A stretch of 64,000 bases of DNA from assembly GCA_036927565.1 (NCBI GenBank), contig JAYESD010000004.1, forward strand, positions 65,656,933 to 65,720,932, written 5' to 3'. The notes beneath the pieces were generated by a model, which saw only the letters and a program-made list of their open reading frames with translations, had not been told where the DNA came from and searched no databases. Origin of the DNA: Tuctoria greenei. Taxonomy: Eukaryota; Streptophyta; Magnoliopsida; Poales; Poaceae. Position numbers and translations under genes: made by a program. Shown here piece by piece: positions 23,354-33,509 of the stretch (within the stretch, counting starts at the first letter, position 1; every line of letters starts with the position of its first letter).

Positions 23354-24830
23354 ATGGAGAGTCATAATGACATGGATATGGGCAAGGGTTTGAGGGGTGT
23401 GGTAGGCAATTTGGTGTGCCCGTTGGAGAATCTGCTGAACCAGCAGAAGGGCATACTAAATTCTATGGCGATGATGAATGGGCATACCGTCTTGCAGCAT
23501 CTCTTCAGCACGTGGTCCATTCAGAGGTATTTTTTCATAGCAAGTTTTCCATGTACAGCAATGTAAATATATGCCTGTAATGCACATCCTGAAACAATTG
23601 CTTGACCTGCAATTTATGGGAGGTGGAACAGATGTGGACAGTTCAACTCAACAGGCCAACCACAACATGCAACAAGCAAAGGCAAAAATGCTGCTAAGCC
23701 ATAGAAAGTTTCCAGAAGGGGAGGAAGTTTCATAAAGGAGAGACAACATCATAAAGGACCCCATTACAGGTTAGTCCTTTTTATTTTTTCTTAAGTATGA
23801 AATATATGCTTTAGTGTTCATCATTAATCTAATTTCTGCACAATATCAGGAGTTAACTAGAGTAGTGGCGGGTAATACAAATGCGTACATGATTACTTCA
23901 ACGAGCATAAGCCTAAAGGTTGTGACAGAAGTCAGATAGCCATTCAACATCGGTGGGCCATCATCCAAAAGTCAGTCAATAGATTATGTAGACTGAAATC
24001 AGCTATTGGTAGAAGCAGCGGGAGCGGAAAGAATGAACTAGACAAGGTAATGGCTACTACTCAAACTTATTAGGATACATTACTGGACCACATTGACTTT
24101 AATAATTATGATCCGTTTACACTCTAAATTAATGATGTTGTTAAGATGTATGAGAAGACAGACACATTTATGTTCATGCATTGTTGTTAGCTACTTTGCA
24201 ACGAGCCGAAATTAAATGATAGACTGTTGGAACTTAACACGAGAGATGCAGCTCCTAGAGCACGCCAACCATCACGAGGTACAAGCACTGACATACCTGT
24301 GGGGATTCGATCTGACCCACCAAGAATAGAATGTAGAGATAGTGCTAAGAGGAATAGTACAAGGGGGTGTAGGAGATGCATCCTCTTCTAACACAGTTGT
24401 GGAAGTCCTAGAAAGATTGAATAAAACAAGTGAAAAATATGAGATGAAGCAAGATAAACAGATGGAAGACGTCTTAAGTCTGAATGCAAATAAAGTGAAG
24501 CTTGGAGAGGTGATGTATAACCTGCACAAGCAAGGTATGGACGTGAGAACCAAGCTGAACAAGGAAGTTATGGAGATTATAACCAAGCTCCACAAGTAAG
24601 ATATGGTGGTTAGAACCAATCTCAAAGAAGAACAACTTAGCCTCACTAAGAAGAACATTGAGACGAGCGAAAAACATTGTGAAGCTCATCTGTTAACTGC
24701 TGAGGTTGGGATTGCGAGAGCTGATTTGTAGAAGCTTGCTCCACATGTTTAGGCGTACTATGTCTCCATGCAGCAACAAATCATGGAGCGTAGGAGAGTC
24801 AATATCCCTTCAAACAACATAAATTGATAT
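23354..24830 (+). pseudogene. PIF/Harbinger-type ORF1 (Myb/SANT plus NAM-associated domain)
   Basis: Scattered frames match the plant Myb/SANT-like protein that accompanies PIF/Harbinger transposases. From about 23720 a stretch ends DNIIKDPITG. At about 23880-24050, YFNEHKPKGCDRSQ, RWAIIQKSVNRLC and SGSGKNELDKVM are seen. At about 24130-24290, VVKMYEKTDTFMFMHC and the Arg-rich GTSTDIPV segment appear. The coiled-coil C-terminus (24380-24790) has EVLERLNKTSEKYEMKQDKQ and YYVSMQQQIMERR. Introns are likely near 23530-23620 and 23770-23850. Several stops make it a pseudogene. In Harbinger systems this protein binds DNA and carries the transposase to the nucleus. No transposase ORF is visible nearby. 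Confidence 0.6.
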
Positions 24831-25285
24831 AGTGGACTTCTTAATGTATGTGTAGCTACTGCCTCCGTGGAGCCAAAGCCTAGGAGGGCCAACCGAGCGA
24901 TGCTCTTTCTTTTTTGGCTGTGCCGAGAAGTGCTACTCCGGTATGCAGGTCAAGGGGATGAGACCATGTGTCTTCCGAGTATCGAAGCATCTTTGCCTGA
25001 GCTCCTTGTTAGAGAAAAGTTTGTCGAATTGGAAATATTCAAAGCTTTCCATAATATAAATCTACCAACTAAAAATACATGACTATTTGACTTTATTTAC
25101 TCTAAAAATTAAGTATAGAAGCTCGGGATGGGTTTGTTTGACTGTATAGGTAGAAGCAGCACCGGAATATGCTTACTTAAGATAAGTAGTTCTTGAAAAG
25201 AGAAATCTAAGAGCAATATAATAAGGTCAAGGCTTATTATTTTTGGATCGCCGGGTGTGGTGTGGAAGAGGAATTCAACAAGATC
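24831..25285. other. Unassigned sequence left of the CACTA element
   Basis: A short frame at 24867-25082 has no recognised motif. This is the flank into which the CACTA element inserted. Confidence 0.25.
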
Positions 25286-25575
25286 CACTACTACAAAAAT
25301 CATTTTCACAGGCGCCTTGATTTTTCAAACATTGGCGGTCCGTAAAAAAATGAGACTGTGATGGCGAATGATACAATAACCGCCTGTGAGGACAGAACAT
25401 CGCCGGCGGTTCGTAAACAACAACCGCCCGTGGAAATCATGTATTTTCTCAGACTTAATTAAGAACCACCTGTGATGTAGCTTACATCACAGGCGGTTCT
25501 TAATTAACCAATGCCTGAGAAAATACATGAATTCCATGGGCGGTTGTTGTTTAAGAACCGCCTGTGATGCTGCTA
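25286..25575. repeat. Left CACTA terminus with subterminal hairpins
   Basis: The terminal CACTACTACAAAAA is followed by several CACAGGCGG/CCGCCTGTG words. A long near-perfect palindrome fills about 25400-25560: its arms pair AACAACCGCCCGTGG with CCATGGGCGGTTGTT and CATGTATTTTCTCAG with CTGAGAAAATACATG. Such motifs are bound by TNPA-like proteins in known CACTA elements. Confidence 0.8.
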
Positions 25576-25579
25576 AGCT

Positions 25580-26010
25580 ACTGTCAATCTAATCCCTGCA
25601 CAGCAAGCTCTTGTAGATGCAAGTAACACCCGTGGCCTCTCTTTTGGATTGTTGAAAGCATCATTTGAATCTTGATGATCCTTGGAAGGATTTTCCCATC
25701 CATTTGAACAATATCTTTCCCTCCTGTCCATTTGAAAACTTAGGAAGATGCTCCTTTCTCAGTTTTAATGCCTAAATATATTGACTAGAAATCAGTACCT
25801 ACGTTCTTAGTGCTTTACACAAGCGAGTAAGCGAACAACTTCAATCAAAAATCTTGTTTTTATACTTTCGTAGGGATTTAACCTTAATCTTTCAAGCATA
25901 GATTTATCAAATAAGTGAAGCTTCCTTATCACACATGTTAATGGCAGTTATAAGTGAAGAATGTGTCGAAGCTAACGAAATCTGAATCGGACTGAAGATA
26001 ACGATATCCT
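25580..26010 (-). pseudogene. CLSY/DRD1-type SNF2 fragment (left arm, inverted copy)
   Basis: The minus strand carries the same coding stretch as the right arm, more decayed. VLISSQYI is followed by a stop where the right arm has QPLELI, and the GYNK-like region near 25870-25930 still reads like SMLERL. The arm ends at the CACTA subterminal sequence just after the ASSRACYEG-equivalent segment. Confidence 0.65.
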
Positions 26011-26339
26011 GCATATGAGTGGCAATGTCTAGATTAAACAGCGTGAAGCTATGTTGACAGTCGTCAACAACATGAAAAGTGATGTCAAGGTTATGTTTGC
26101 ATCAACCAAGGCATGTTGTGAGGGTATAACACTTGTTGGGGGCAAGCGTAACCTTGGCCAAGGTTATGCTTGCCCCAACAAATGTTATACCCTCACAACA
26201 TGTCTTCGTTGATGCAAGCATAACCTTGGCATCACTTTCATGTTGTTGAAGGCTGCCATCATAGCTTCATGCTCTCTAACCTGGACATTGTCAATCATAT
26301 GCAGCATCTCTTTGTCTTTAGTCCCGTTGAGATTTTGTT

Positions 26340-26930
26340 AGCTCGACAAACCCTTCCCTTGTAACTGCCATTAACATGTCTGATGAGGAAGCTTCAATTA
26401 TTGATAAATCTATGCTTGAAAGATTAAGGTCAAATTCCTATGAAAATGGTAAAAACAAGATTTGTGATTGAAGTTGTACGCATCGTCGCTTGTGTGACGC
26501 ACTAAGAGAGATGGTACTGATTTGTAGTCAATATATTCAGCCATTAGAACTGATAAAGTAGCATCTTCGTAAGTTTTTAAAATGGAGAGAAGAGAAAGAA
26601 ATCTTTCAGGGCTTGTTTGGGTGTACTCAATCTAATTGGATTGAAGTGGATTGAAGTGAAGAATGGACTAATTTTCTCCTCAATCCACCTCAAACCACTT
26701 ATATTGATGTGGATCCACTCCTATCCAAACAAGCCCTAAAATGGACTGGGAGTATCGTTAGACTTCAATTGAAGTTTTTAACAATCCAAATGATGAGTCT
26801 CGGGTGTTACTTGCATCTTCAAGAGCTTGCTATGAAGGGATTAGCTTGACAGGAGCTTCAAGAGTTGTGCTTCTAGATGTTGTTTGAAACCGAGCTATTG
26901 GAAGGCAAGGCTGATCATCATTGGTCAGAA
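26340..26930 (+). pseudogene. CLSY/DRD1-type SNF2 helicase C-terminal fragment (right arm)
   Basis: Frames on the plus strand give PSLVTAINMSDEEASIIDKS, MLERLRSNSYENGKTRFVIE, LCDALREM, VLICSQYIQPLELIK, then after the MITE FNNPNDESRVLLASSRACYE and GISLTGASRVVLLDVV. Past a frameshift a GQKTFMYTY follows. This is the helicase C lobe (motifs V and VI region) of the CLSY/DRD1 branch of SNF2 proteins, which in Arabidopsis recruit Pol IV or Pol V for RNA-directed DNA methylation. At least two frameshifts, stops and the MITE show it cannot encode a working protein. Assignment to SNF2 is firm; to CLSY rather than DRD1 it is a motif-based judgement. Confidence 0.72.
26608..26737. mobile_element. MITE inserted in the right arm
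   Basis: About 130 bp begin GGGCTTGTTTGGG and end CCAAACAAGCCC, a terminal inverted repeat of 13-14 bp. The internal part is AT-rich and partly self-complementary (GGATTGAAGTGGATTG against CAATCCACCTCAA). Flanks are TCA and TAA, compatible with a decayed 3-bp PIF/Harbinger-type target site. It is absent from the left arm. Confidence 0.7.
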
Positions 26931-27030
26931 GACATTTATGTACACATACTGAAATTAATAATGTTCGAAACAGAAGCTGAATTTAATAATGTTCGAAACA
27001 TGCTATCTAAAGCTGAAATAGAGCATTGTT
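26871..27030. other. Gap between inverted repeat and transposase
   Basis: A short plus frame (26877-27107) contains a partial duplication (AATAATGTTCGAAACA twice, 26955-26970 and 26985-27000). No other motif. Confidence 0.3.
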
Positions 27031-29879
27031 CTAAGTTGATTTCAGAAGATACAAATATATACAATATATATCATCTCGCATTCCTATATACGTTTTTTGA
27101 GCATTGACATCTTCTCGCATATAGGGTTTCAAATTCTTTTTAATGCTTCTCTCTACGCTCTTGATGTTTTCTGGTTTGGTGAAAAGGTACATCTCTTCAT
27201 ACTGATTATATTCCTCTTCATTATCTCCCACATTCTCAACCGCAACAATATTTTTCTTTCCAGAAACAACTACGTGCATCTTCTTAGTTTATGGATCTTG
27301 AAAATAAAAAACTTGTGCAACACTATCGGCGAGAACCCACAGGTCATCTTTATAACCCACTTTATTCAAGTCCACCAGTGTCAACCCGTAATTGTCTACT
27401 TTCACACCATCAGGATGTTTGACCCATTGGCACTTAAATACGGGCATTACCATTCTTTCACCATAATCGAGTTCCCATATTTCCTCTATGAACCCGAAGT
27501 ATGTGGTCTTCTGCCCTTGTGAATCATAAGCCTCAATACAAACACAACTATTTTGTGCAACACTCTTACCGTCTTTTTCTTTAGTGTAAAATGTGTAACC
27601 ATTGATGTCATATGCTTGTCATGATGTCACCAAAGCAGATGGGCCAGAAGCTAACTTCTTCATTGTTTCCTCTTCTATAGTGTTTACGTATGGTATATTT
27701 TTGTCCATTAACCATTCAATGAAACATCTTCTATGCTCTTTCATGATCCAATCCTCTGTGCGGTCTTGGTTTTTATCATCAAGCTCTATTTAGTGTTCCT
27801 CGATGTACGACTCAGCTATTGCGAGCTGTTGTAGTACACCAAAATGTGCACAGGGTACATTCTTGTAATCTTGAATGATAAAAGTTTTCTTACCCACTTT
27901 GCCTCTCCCACGTAGTCTACCCTCATGTACTGGTATAGGCACACCTATCGATTTTCCATCTTTGATGTAATCAGCGCAACTCTCAATCACTTCATCAGTG
28001 GTGTATCCTTCCATAATTGAACCCTCTAGGTGAGCACGGTTCCACACATAACCTTTTAATACTCCTAAATATCTCTCAAACGAAAACATATGATGTAAAT
28101 ATAGTGGCCCCAATGCTTTTATCTGATCAACAAGATGTATGATTAGGTGTACTTGCATAATGAAAAAGGATGGTGGGAAACACATCTCAAGCTTGCACGT
28201 AGTCTCGACGATGTATGTTTTCAGATAGTCTAAATCTTCACGTGCTATCACCTTTTGTGATACTGCATTGAAAAAGTAACACAAACGTGTGATGACAACT
28301 TTTATATGCTCAGGTTTGATGTCTCTTATTGCAATTGCAAGGAACACTGTCATCATCATGTGACAGTCCTGAGAATTATAACTGAATAAAGACAAGTCTA
28401 TCATCGAGACTAGTTTGCGGATATTGTATGAGAAACTCGTGGGCACTTTGATCCCACACAAGCATTGGCAAATTGCTTTTTTTCTCTTCTAGCGTCTAGT
28501 TGTAGCTGGCTGGGGGAAGGTAATGCTTCCCATTCGCCTTTTCTACTGGATGAAAAGCTCGGGTCTCAAATCAAGATTTACTAGGTCCATACGTGAATTT
28601 AATTCGTCCTTTGTTTTCCTGGGCATGTCCAGCAAGGTCCCAATGATGCTGTCAAATACATTCTTTGTAACGTGCATCAAATCAATACTATGGCAAAATT
28701 CCAGATTCTTCCAATACAGAAGATACTTGAAAAAAATTGATTGTTTCTTGAAAGCCATATCAGTTGTATCATCTGAAGATGTACTTTTCTTTCTCTTAAT
28801 TCCTTTACATTTTTTACCCTTAACGAAAGCAATATGAATGTTCTTGACCATTTCGAACACAAGTTTTCCACTGTAAGGTTTTGGTGCAGTATCTTTTTCA
28901 ATTTTTTATCAAATTGTTCTTTCATCTTCCTATACTTGTGTGTTTCTGTCAAGAACTGTTGGTCAAGAACTGTTGGTGTCTCATGTACACCGTCTTTCTG
29001 GATGAAGTGAGGTATAGAAATCCAGTTCTATCCACGCACCTTACACAACCTTTCTTCCCTTCCATTTGTCCCGATAATGTAAACGGTCCAAGATAATCAT
29101 GCACGGTAACGAATATCATTGCTCTTAGTGTGAAATACTCCCGCTTATACTCATCCCATGTACGTACCCCTTCATTCCACAATTTCACCATATCTTCCAT
29201 TAAAGGTTCCAAGAACACATCAATTTCGATGCCGGGTTGTTTCAGACCTTGGATAAGAACAGATAACAAGATATATTTCCTTTTGTGACACAACAACGTC
29301 GGTAGGTTGTACATCGTTATGACCACGGGCCATGTGCTGTGTATGCTCTTTTTTTCACCAAACAGATTCATTCCGTCTGTACCCAAGGCAAACGTCACAT
29401 TTCTGATTTACTTTTCAAATTCTAGATACTGAATATCAAAAAATTTCCACTGTGTTGCATAACCAGGGTGTCGAATATGTTTTTCATTCTTCTTGCGTTG
29501 CTCGGAATGCCAATGCCTAAGTTCAGCCTCCCTAGGGTCTGAGAACTAACGCTTCAAGCGATCAATTACCGGAAGGTACCACATCACCAAGGCAAGAATT
29601 TTTCTCTTATTCTTCCCGTGTGCATCGCTAGAAGTATCGTCATCGTCACCTTCGGGACCAATAATAAATTTCTTATTCTTTTAAAACTTTTTTATGTTGG
29701 TAACATACTAGTGATTGTAGTCCTTCTTATATCTACTGACACCACAAATGGGGCATCTAGTTGCGAGCTCATGCTCTTTGCGATACAGAATACTATGGTT
29801 CACACAAGCTTGTATTTTTGTCACACCTAGTGCCATCGGGCAAAGAAGTTTCTTCGCTTTATAAGTGCTTCTGGGCAGT
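27031..29879 (-). pseudogene. CACTA transposase (TNP2/TNPD type), 3' part
   Basis: The gene reads right to left and continues from 41999-42611 across the nested sirevirus. The first block has LPRSTYKAKKLLCP, then CPICGVSRY. The TNP2 catalytic region follows at 28950-29400 (ALGTDGMNLFGEK, WPVVITMYNLP, GVRTWDEYKREYFTLRA) and 28543-28860 (FCHSIDLMHVTKNVFDSIIG). The DUF4218 domain at about 27900-28300 has FPPSFFIMQVHLIIHLVDQI and FERYLGVLKGYVWNRAHLEG. The DUF4216 domain at about 27060-27470 has VFKCQWVKHPDG and DLNKVGYKDDLWVL. Stops at 28948, 28542, 27789 and elsewhere kill it. The protein would cut the terminal CACTA repeats in the nucleus. Confidence 0.85.
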
Positions 29880-31312
29880 TGAAAGCATCTAGGCCCCCAT
29901 GAGGTATGGTTTCGGTGATTAATGACAACCATTGGATTTTACTAATGAATTTGTGGATGCAAGGTCTCCCATATCACTCAATCAAATGAAATCTATATGA
30001 ATATGAACATCAACTACTGATCATTGGAGACCCCTAAACAATCACTTTATGAGATCAATCAATGTTATGAAGATTAGAAGTAAAAGCTCATATGTCAAAG
30101 TTATTCAACCATAATTGACAACACTCAATGCTTGACAATCATCAGAAGAATATTTCCATCAAATGTCTAAGACGTCAATCAGGCAAAATACAAAAGAATC
30201 ACTTAGAACAACTCGAAGCAAACAAAATCAACTCACCGGATCAACCGATGTTTCCAGAGAACAACACATCGGTCGAGTTGGTTCAGCAGAAGAAGAAGAC
30301 CTCAGAACCAAGTACTCACCGGATCATCCGATGATTAAAGACAGTGTTACATCGGTCCATCAGTACAGTAAGCTATATCCCTGGACCAAGTGTAACACCA
30401 GATCATCCGATGTACAACTTTGAACACATCGGTCAATCACTCCAGTAAGCATCAAGTTTGAACCAATTCTGGAGGAAGTGCCACCGGATCATCCGATGAG
30501 AAGACAAGTGCAACATCGGTCTAACAATGGTCATATCTGACACAATGACATCAGCTAATTTGGATTTGACCGATGATAACTGAAGGGGAGACATCGGGTC
30601 ATCCGGTGTTCACAGAACAGTGATGTCAGCCTACTTTTCCAACGGCTATTTCGTGGAGGTTTGCTATTTATACCCCTTCAACCAGTCTATTCGACAAGTC
30701 TTGACTACCAGACATACTCTACACATTCTCAAGCATTCAAGATGTTGAGCTACCACTTCTAGATCATCTACACCACTTACACACCAAGAGATAGGCTAGA
30801 ACTAGCTAGAGATAGTGCTTGTGTGCTTCCATTCTTGGTGATTGGAATCTCTAGTGTAGTGAGAGCTGTAAGGGAGTGTCCCTTGGCGATTGTAATTGAG
30901 AGAGACTTCTGGAGCTTGCCAAGACGATTGTGGAAGCCCGGAGGATCCAAGTTGTACAAGGCTTGAGCTCCACCTTGCCGAGGTTGGCAAATGGAGAAGA
31001 ATAGTGAAGATCCCTAGTCTCGGTGACTTGGGTGTGGCTATACCCTTCGGTGGGTGCCACAACGTGGATGTAGGAAGATCTTGATGATCTTGCCGAACCA
31101 CGGGATAAATCCTCGTGTCTCCTCGGGAGTTTGCATTCTCTTACTCTCACTTTATACTTATGCATTTCATATACCGCAAAGTTACTAGTCACTTGAATGC
31201 ATAGGTTGTTTGCGTATGTAATTGGGCTTTTAGTAATTAAGTTTTATTGCTTTAAATTTTTGAAAAGAAGCCCAATTCACCCCCCCCCCCTCTTGGGCAT
31301 TCGATCCTTACA
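29880..31312 (+). repeat. 5' LTR of the nested sirevirus
   Basis: It starts TGAAAGCATCTAGGCCCC and ends ATCCTTACA. U3 holds about five imperfect 45-65 bp modules (30230-30620) pairing CACCGGATCATCCGATG with ACATCGGTC. A CTATTTATACC box lies at 30664-30674, and a C-run at 31280-31290 near the end. Confidence 0.92.
30664..30674 (+). promoter_or_regulatory. TATA box of the sirevirus LTR
   Basis: CTATTTATACCCC lies just downstream of the U3 repeats. The same box recurs in the 3' LTR at 41353-41363. Confidence 0.6.
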
Positions 31313-31313
31313 A

Positions 31314-31326
31314 TTGGTATCAGAGT
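31314..31326 (+). other. Primer-binding site of the nested sirevirus
   Basis: TTGGTATCAGAGT lies one base after the LTR end and is complementary to initiator Met tRNA, the copia standard. Confidence 0.85.
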
Positions 31327-31372
31327 GAGGTTGCTCATTGGATCATTCTAGCTTCACCGCTGGAGAGCTAAA

Positions 31373-33283
31373 ATGGCCAAGATTGGGGGTTCGGTTCCTA
31401 CCTTCAAGGGCAAGAACTTTGCCTATTGGAAAGCATGCATGCGTGCTTATCTAGAGGCTATTGCTCCCGAAGTATGGGAAGCGACCCACGCAGGGTTTGG
31501 TGAGCACAATTATGTTGGTGATCAAATTAAGTGGGATGCTAAAGCTAGGAATGCAATTTATGAATGCATTAGTCAAGATGTGTTTGCTAGGATTGCTAGT
31601 AAAGAAAAGGCTTGTGAAATTTGGGCTTGCTTGATAGAAATTCATGAGGGTTCTTCTCGTGTCAAAGAACTAAAATATCACATGCTTAAAGCCAAATATG
31701 ATGAGTTTAAAATGCTACCTCATGAAAATGTCAATGAAATGTTCCCTCGCTTGAATGTGCTTATTGAAGAAATTAATGCTCTTGACATTGCTTCTCCTGG
31801 CAAGGGACTCATCAACCGCAAGATTCTCATGCTCCTTCCTAAGCCAAAGTACAACATCATCAACTCCATGCTTCAAAAAGAATCTCTTGACCATATTGAA
31901 GTTTTAGAACTTATTGGAGAGATTCACGCTCATGAGATGAGTGTACTTGGGATGATGGAGCAATCATCTTCAAAGACAATTGCCCCAAAGGCCTCCACCA
32001 AGAAAACAAGTCTCAAGAAAAAGAAGGTGGTTGAGCCTAGATCATGTGAAGAAGAGCAAGCATCAAGTGAAGATGACGATGATGAGCTTGCGTTGATGAT
32101 GAGAAAGTTCTCTCGCTTGAACTCCAAGATTGCCAAGAAGGGATACATCTTTGATCCAAAGAAGAAAGCATTTCTACCAAGGAGAGACGACCACAAGACT
32201 TGCTACAATTGTGGTGATCAAGGCCACATCTCCTATGATTGTCCAAAACCGGACAAAAGAAGAGAGAACCACAAGAGCAAGCATCGCAAGCTTGAAGATA
32301 GTGAAGATGATGAAGAAGAGGTCAAACCCAAACCAAGGACCTTTGGGAAGAAGAAACATGACAATAGCAAGAAGGCAAAACTCTTCCCAATGAAAAGAAA
32401 TGGTCCACAAAAGGTGTTCATATGTGAGGCAAATGAATGGGTCACCGATGAAGAATCAAGTGATGAAGAGAGTGAAGCGGAAGAAGAAAGTTTGGCCGGC
32501 CTTGCCATTGCCAACAATGATGACTCACCTCTTCATCCACCACCCATGTGCCTCATGGCTAAAGGTAACACCAAGGTATGTGATGATTCTAGCGATGATG
32601 AGCTTTCCCCCAATGATTTAACTTCACTAATAAATGAATATCACACAATCATTAAGAGGGAAAAGAGTAAGGTTAAGGCTCTTGATGAAACTCGTGCTAC
32701 GCTTGAGAGCGCTAACCTCGATTTGCTTGACAAGTATGAAAGCATACTTAAAGAGCATGAAACACTCAAATCCCATCTCAAGCGAGTTGAGGAGGAAAAG
32801 GCTCAAATTAAGCAAGATCATCATGAGCTTGACTTAGCCCACCAAGCACTCTTGGGAAAGCACAATGAGTTAATCCAAGAGCATCAAATCCTTAACCTTG
32901 CTTATGAAGCACTTGATCAAGAAGTGAAAAATGTAAAGAAACAAACTCTTAATGATAAGGTATCCATTACTTCTCATGCCACTAATGTCATGCACAAGTC
33001 TTTGCCTTTGAAAGAGAACACTAGGGAGGACTTGTTTGAAGAAATTGAGAGTCTCCGCACTAGTGTGGCAAGACTATCAAAAGGAGAAGTCAAGGACAAG
33101 GAAACCCTCTTCCAACAAGCAAAGGCCTTCAACAAGAGAGGACTTGGATCCTTCCCGGTGCCTAACAAAGGAAAGGTGCCCTCACCGGAGCTTAGAACAA
33201 GCTTCGTCAAGGCAGTTGGTTCCTATTGCCAACATTGTGAGATCACCGGTCACCATACAAGGGAGTGTCCTCTTCCTAACTGA
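31373..33283 (+). CDS. Sirevirus Gag
   Basis: An open frame of 636 codons starts at the first ATG after the primer site (MAKIGGSVPTFKGKNFAYW). Residues about 10-190 form the UBN2-type copia Gag core (FKGKNFAYWK, IWACLIEIHEGSSRVKE, INRKILMLLPKPKYN). A zinc knuckle CYNCGDQGHISYDC is at about 276-289. Long acidic and coiled-coil segments follow (about 430-600), then a second CCHC-like CQHCEITGHHTRECP near 619-632. The TGA at 33281-33283 is followed in the same frame by about 70 more sense codons ending WVPKVKN, so the intact Gag was probably longer. Gag assembles cytoplasmic particles. Confidence 0.88.
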   Translation: MAKIGGSVPTFKGKNFAYWKACMRAYLEAIAPEVWEATHAGFGEHNYVGDQIKWDAKARNAIYECISQDVFARIASKEKACEIWACLIEIHEGSSRVKELKYHMLKAKYDEFKMLPHENVNEMFPRLNVLIEEINALDIASPGKGLINRKILMLLPKPKYNIINSMLQKESLDHIEVLELIGEIHAHEMSVLGMMEQSSSKTIAPKASTKKTSLKKKKVVEPRSCEEEQASSEDDDDELALMMRKFSRLNSKIAKKGYIFDPKKKAFLPRRDDHKTCYNCGDQGHISYDCPKPDKRRENHKSKHRKLEDSEDDEEEVKPKPRTFGKKKHDNSKKAKLFPMKRNGPQKVFICEANEWVTDEESSDEESEAEEESLAGLAIANNDDSPLHPPPMCLMAKGNTKVCDDSSDDELSPNDLTSLINEYHTIIKREKSKVKALDETRATLESANLDLLDKYESILKEHETLKSHLKRVEEEKAQIKQDHHELDLAHQALLGKHNELIQEHQILNLAYEALDQEVKNVKKQTLNDKVSITSHATNVMHKSLPLKENTREDLFEEIESLRTSVARLSKGEVKDKETLFQQAKAFNKRGLGSFPVPNKGKVPSPELRTSFVKAVGSYCQHCEITGHHTRECPLPN

Positions 33284-33509
33284 CCTTCTCCAAAATTTCC
33301 TACTAACTACAAGTCTACTTTCAATGATCATTATTATCTCTTAAGTAAAGTAGATGGCAAAGTGAAGGCAAGGTTCATTGGCAAAGACATAAAGGGCATG
33401 AAGGGGAAGCTCCCCAAGCAACTTTGGGTCCCAAAGACACTTGTATCACACATACAAGGACCTAAGTTGGCTTGGGTGCCTAAAGTTAAAAATTGATTCA
33501 TGTGTGTAG

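Larger units (their letters stand above)
25578..26870. repeat. Inverted repeat of about 1.3 kb carrying a captured SNF2 helicase fragment
   Basis: The centre is between 26157 and 26158 in the perfect palindrome AACCTTGGCCAAGGTT. The left arm (25578-26157) and right arm (26158-about 26870) pair along their whole lengths. For example, ATGTTAATGGCAGTTA at about 25937 matches TAACTGCCATTAACAT at about 26363, and GATGCAAGTAACACCCG near 25616 matches CGGGTGTTACTTGCATC near 26802. Identity looks like 80-85 percent by eye. The right arm is longer because it contains a MITE of about 130 bp. Transcription through it would give a hairpin RNA. Confidence 0.85.

Noticed and set aside
28523..28837. Plus-strand frame of 104 codons opposite the transposase
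   Set aside because: It is a shadow of the TNP2 coding strand (MHVTKNVFDSIIG region).
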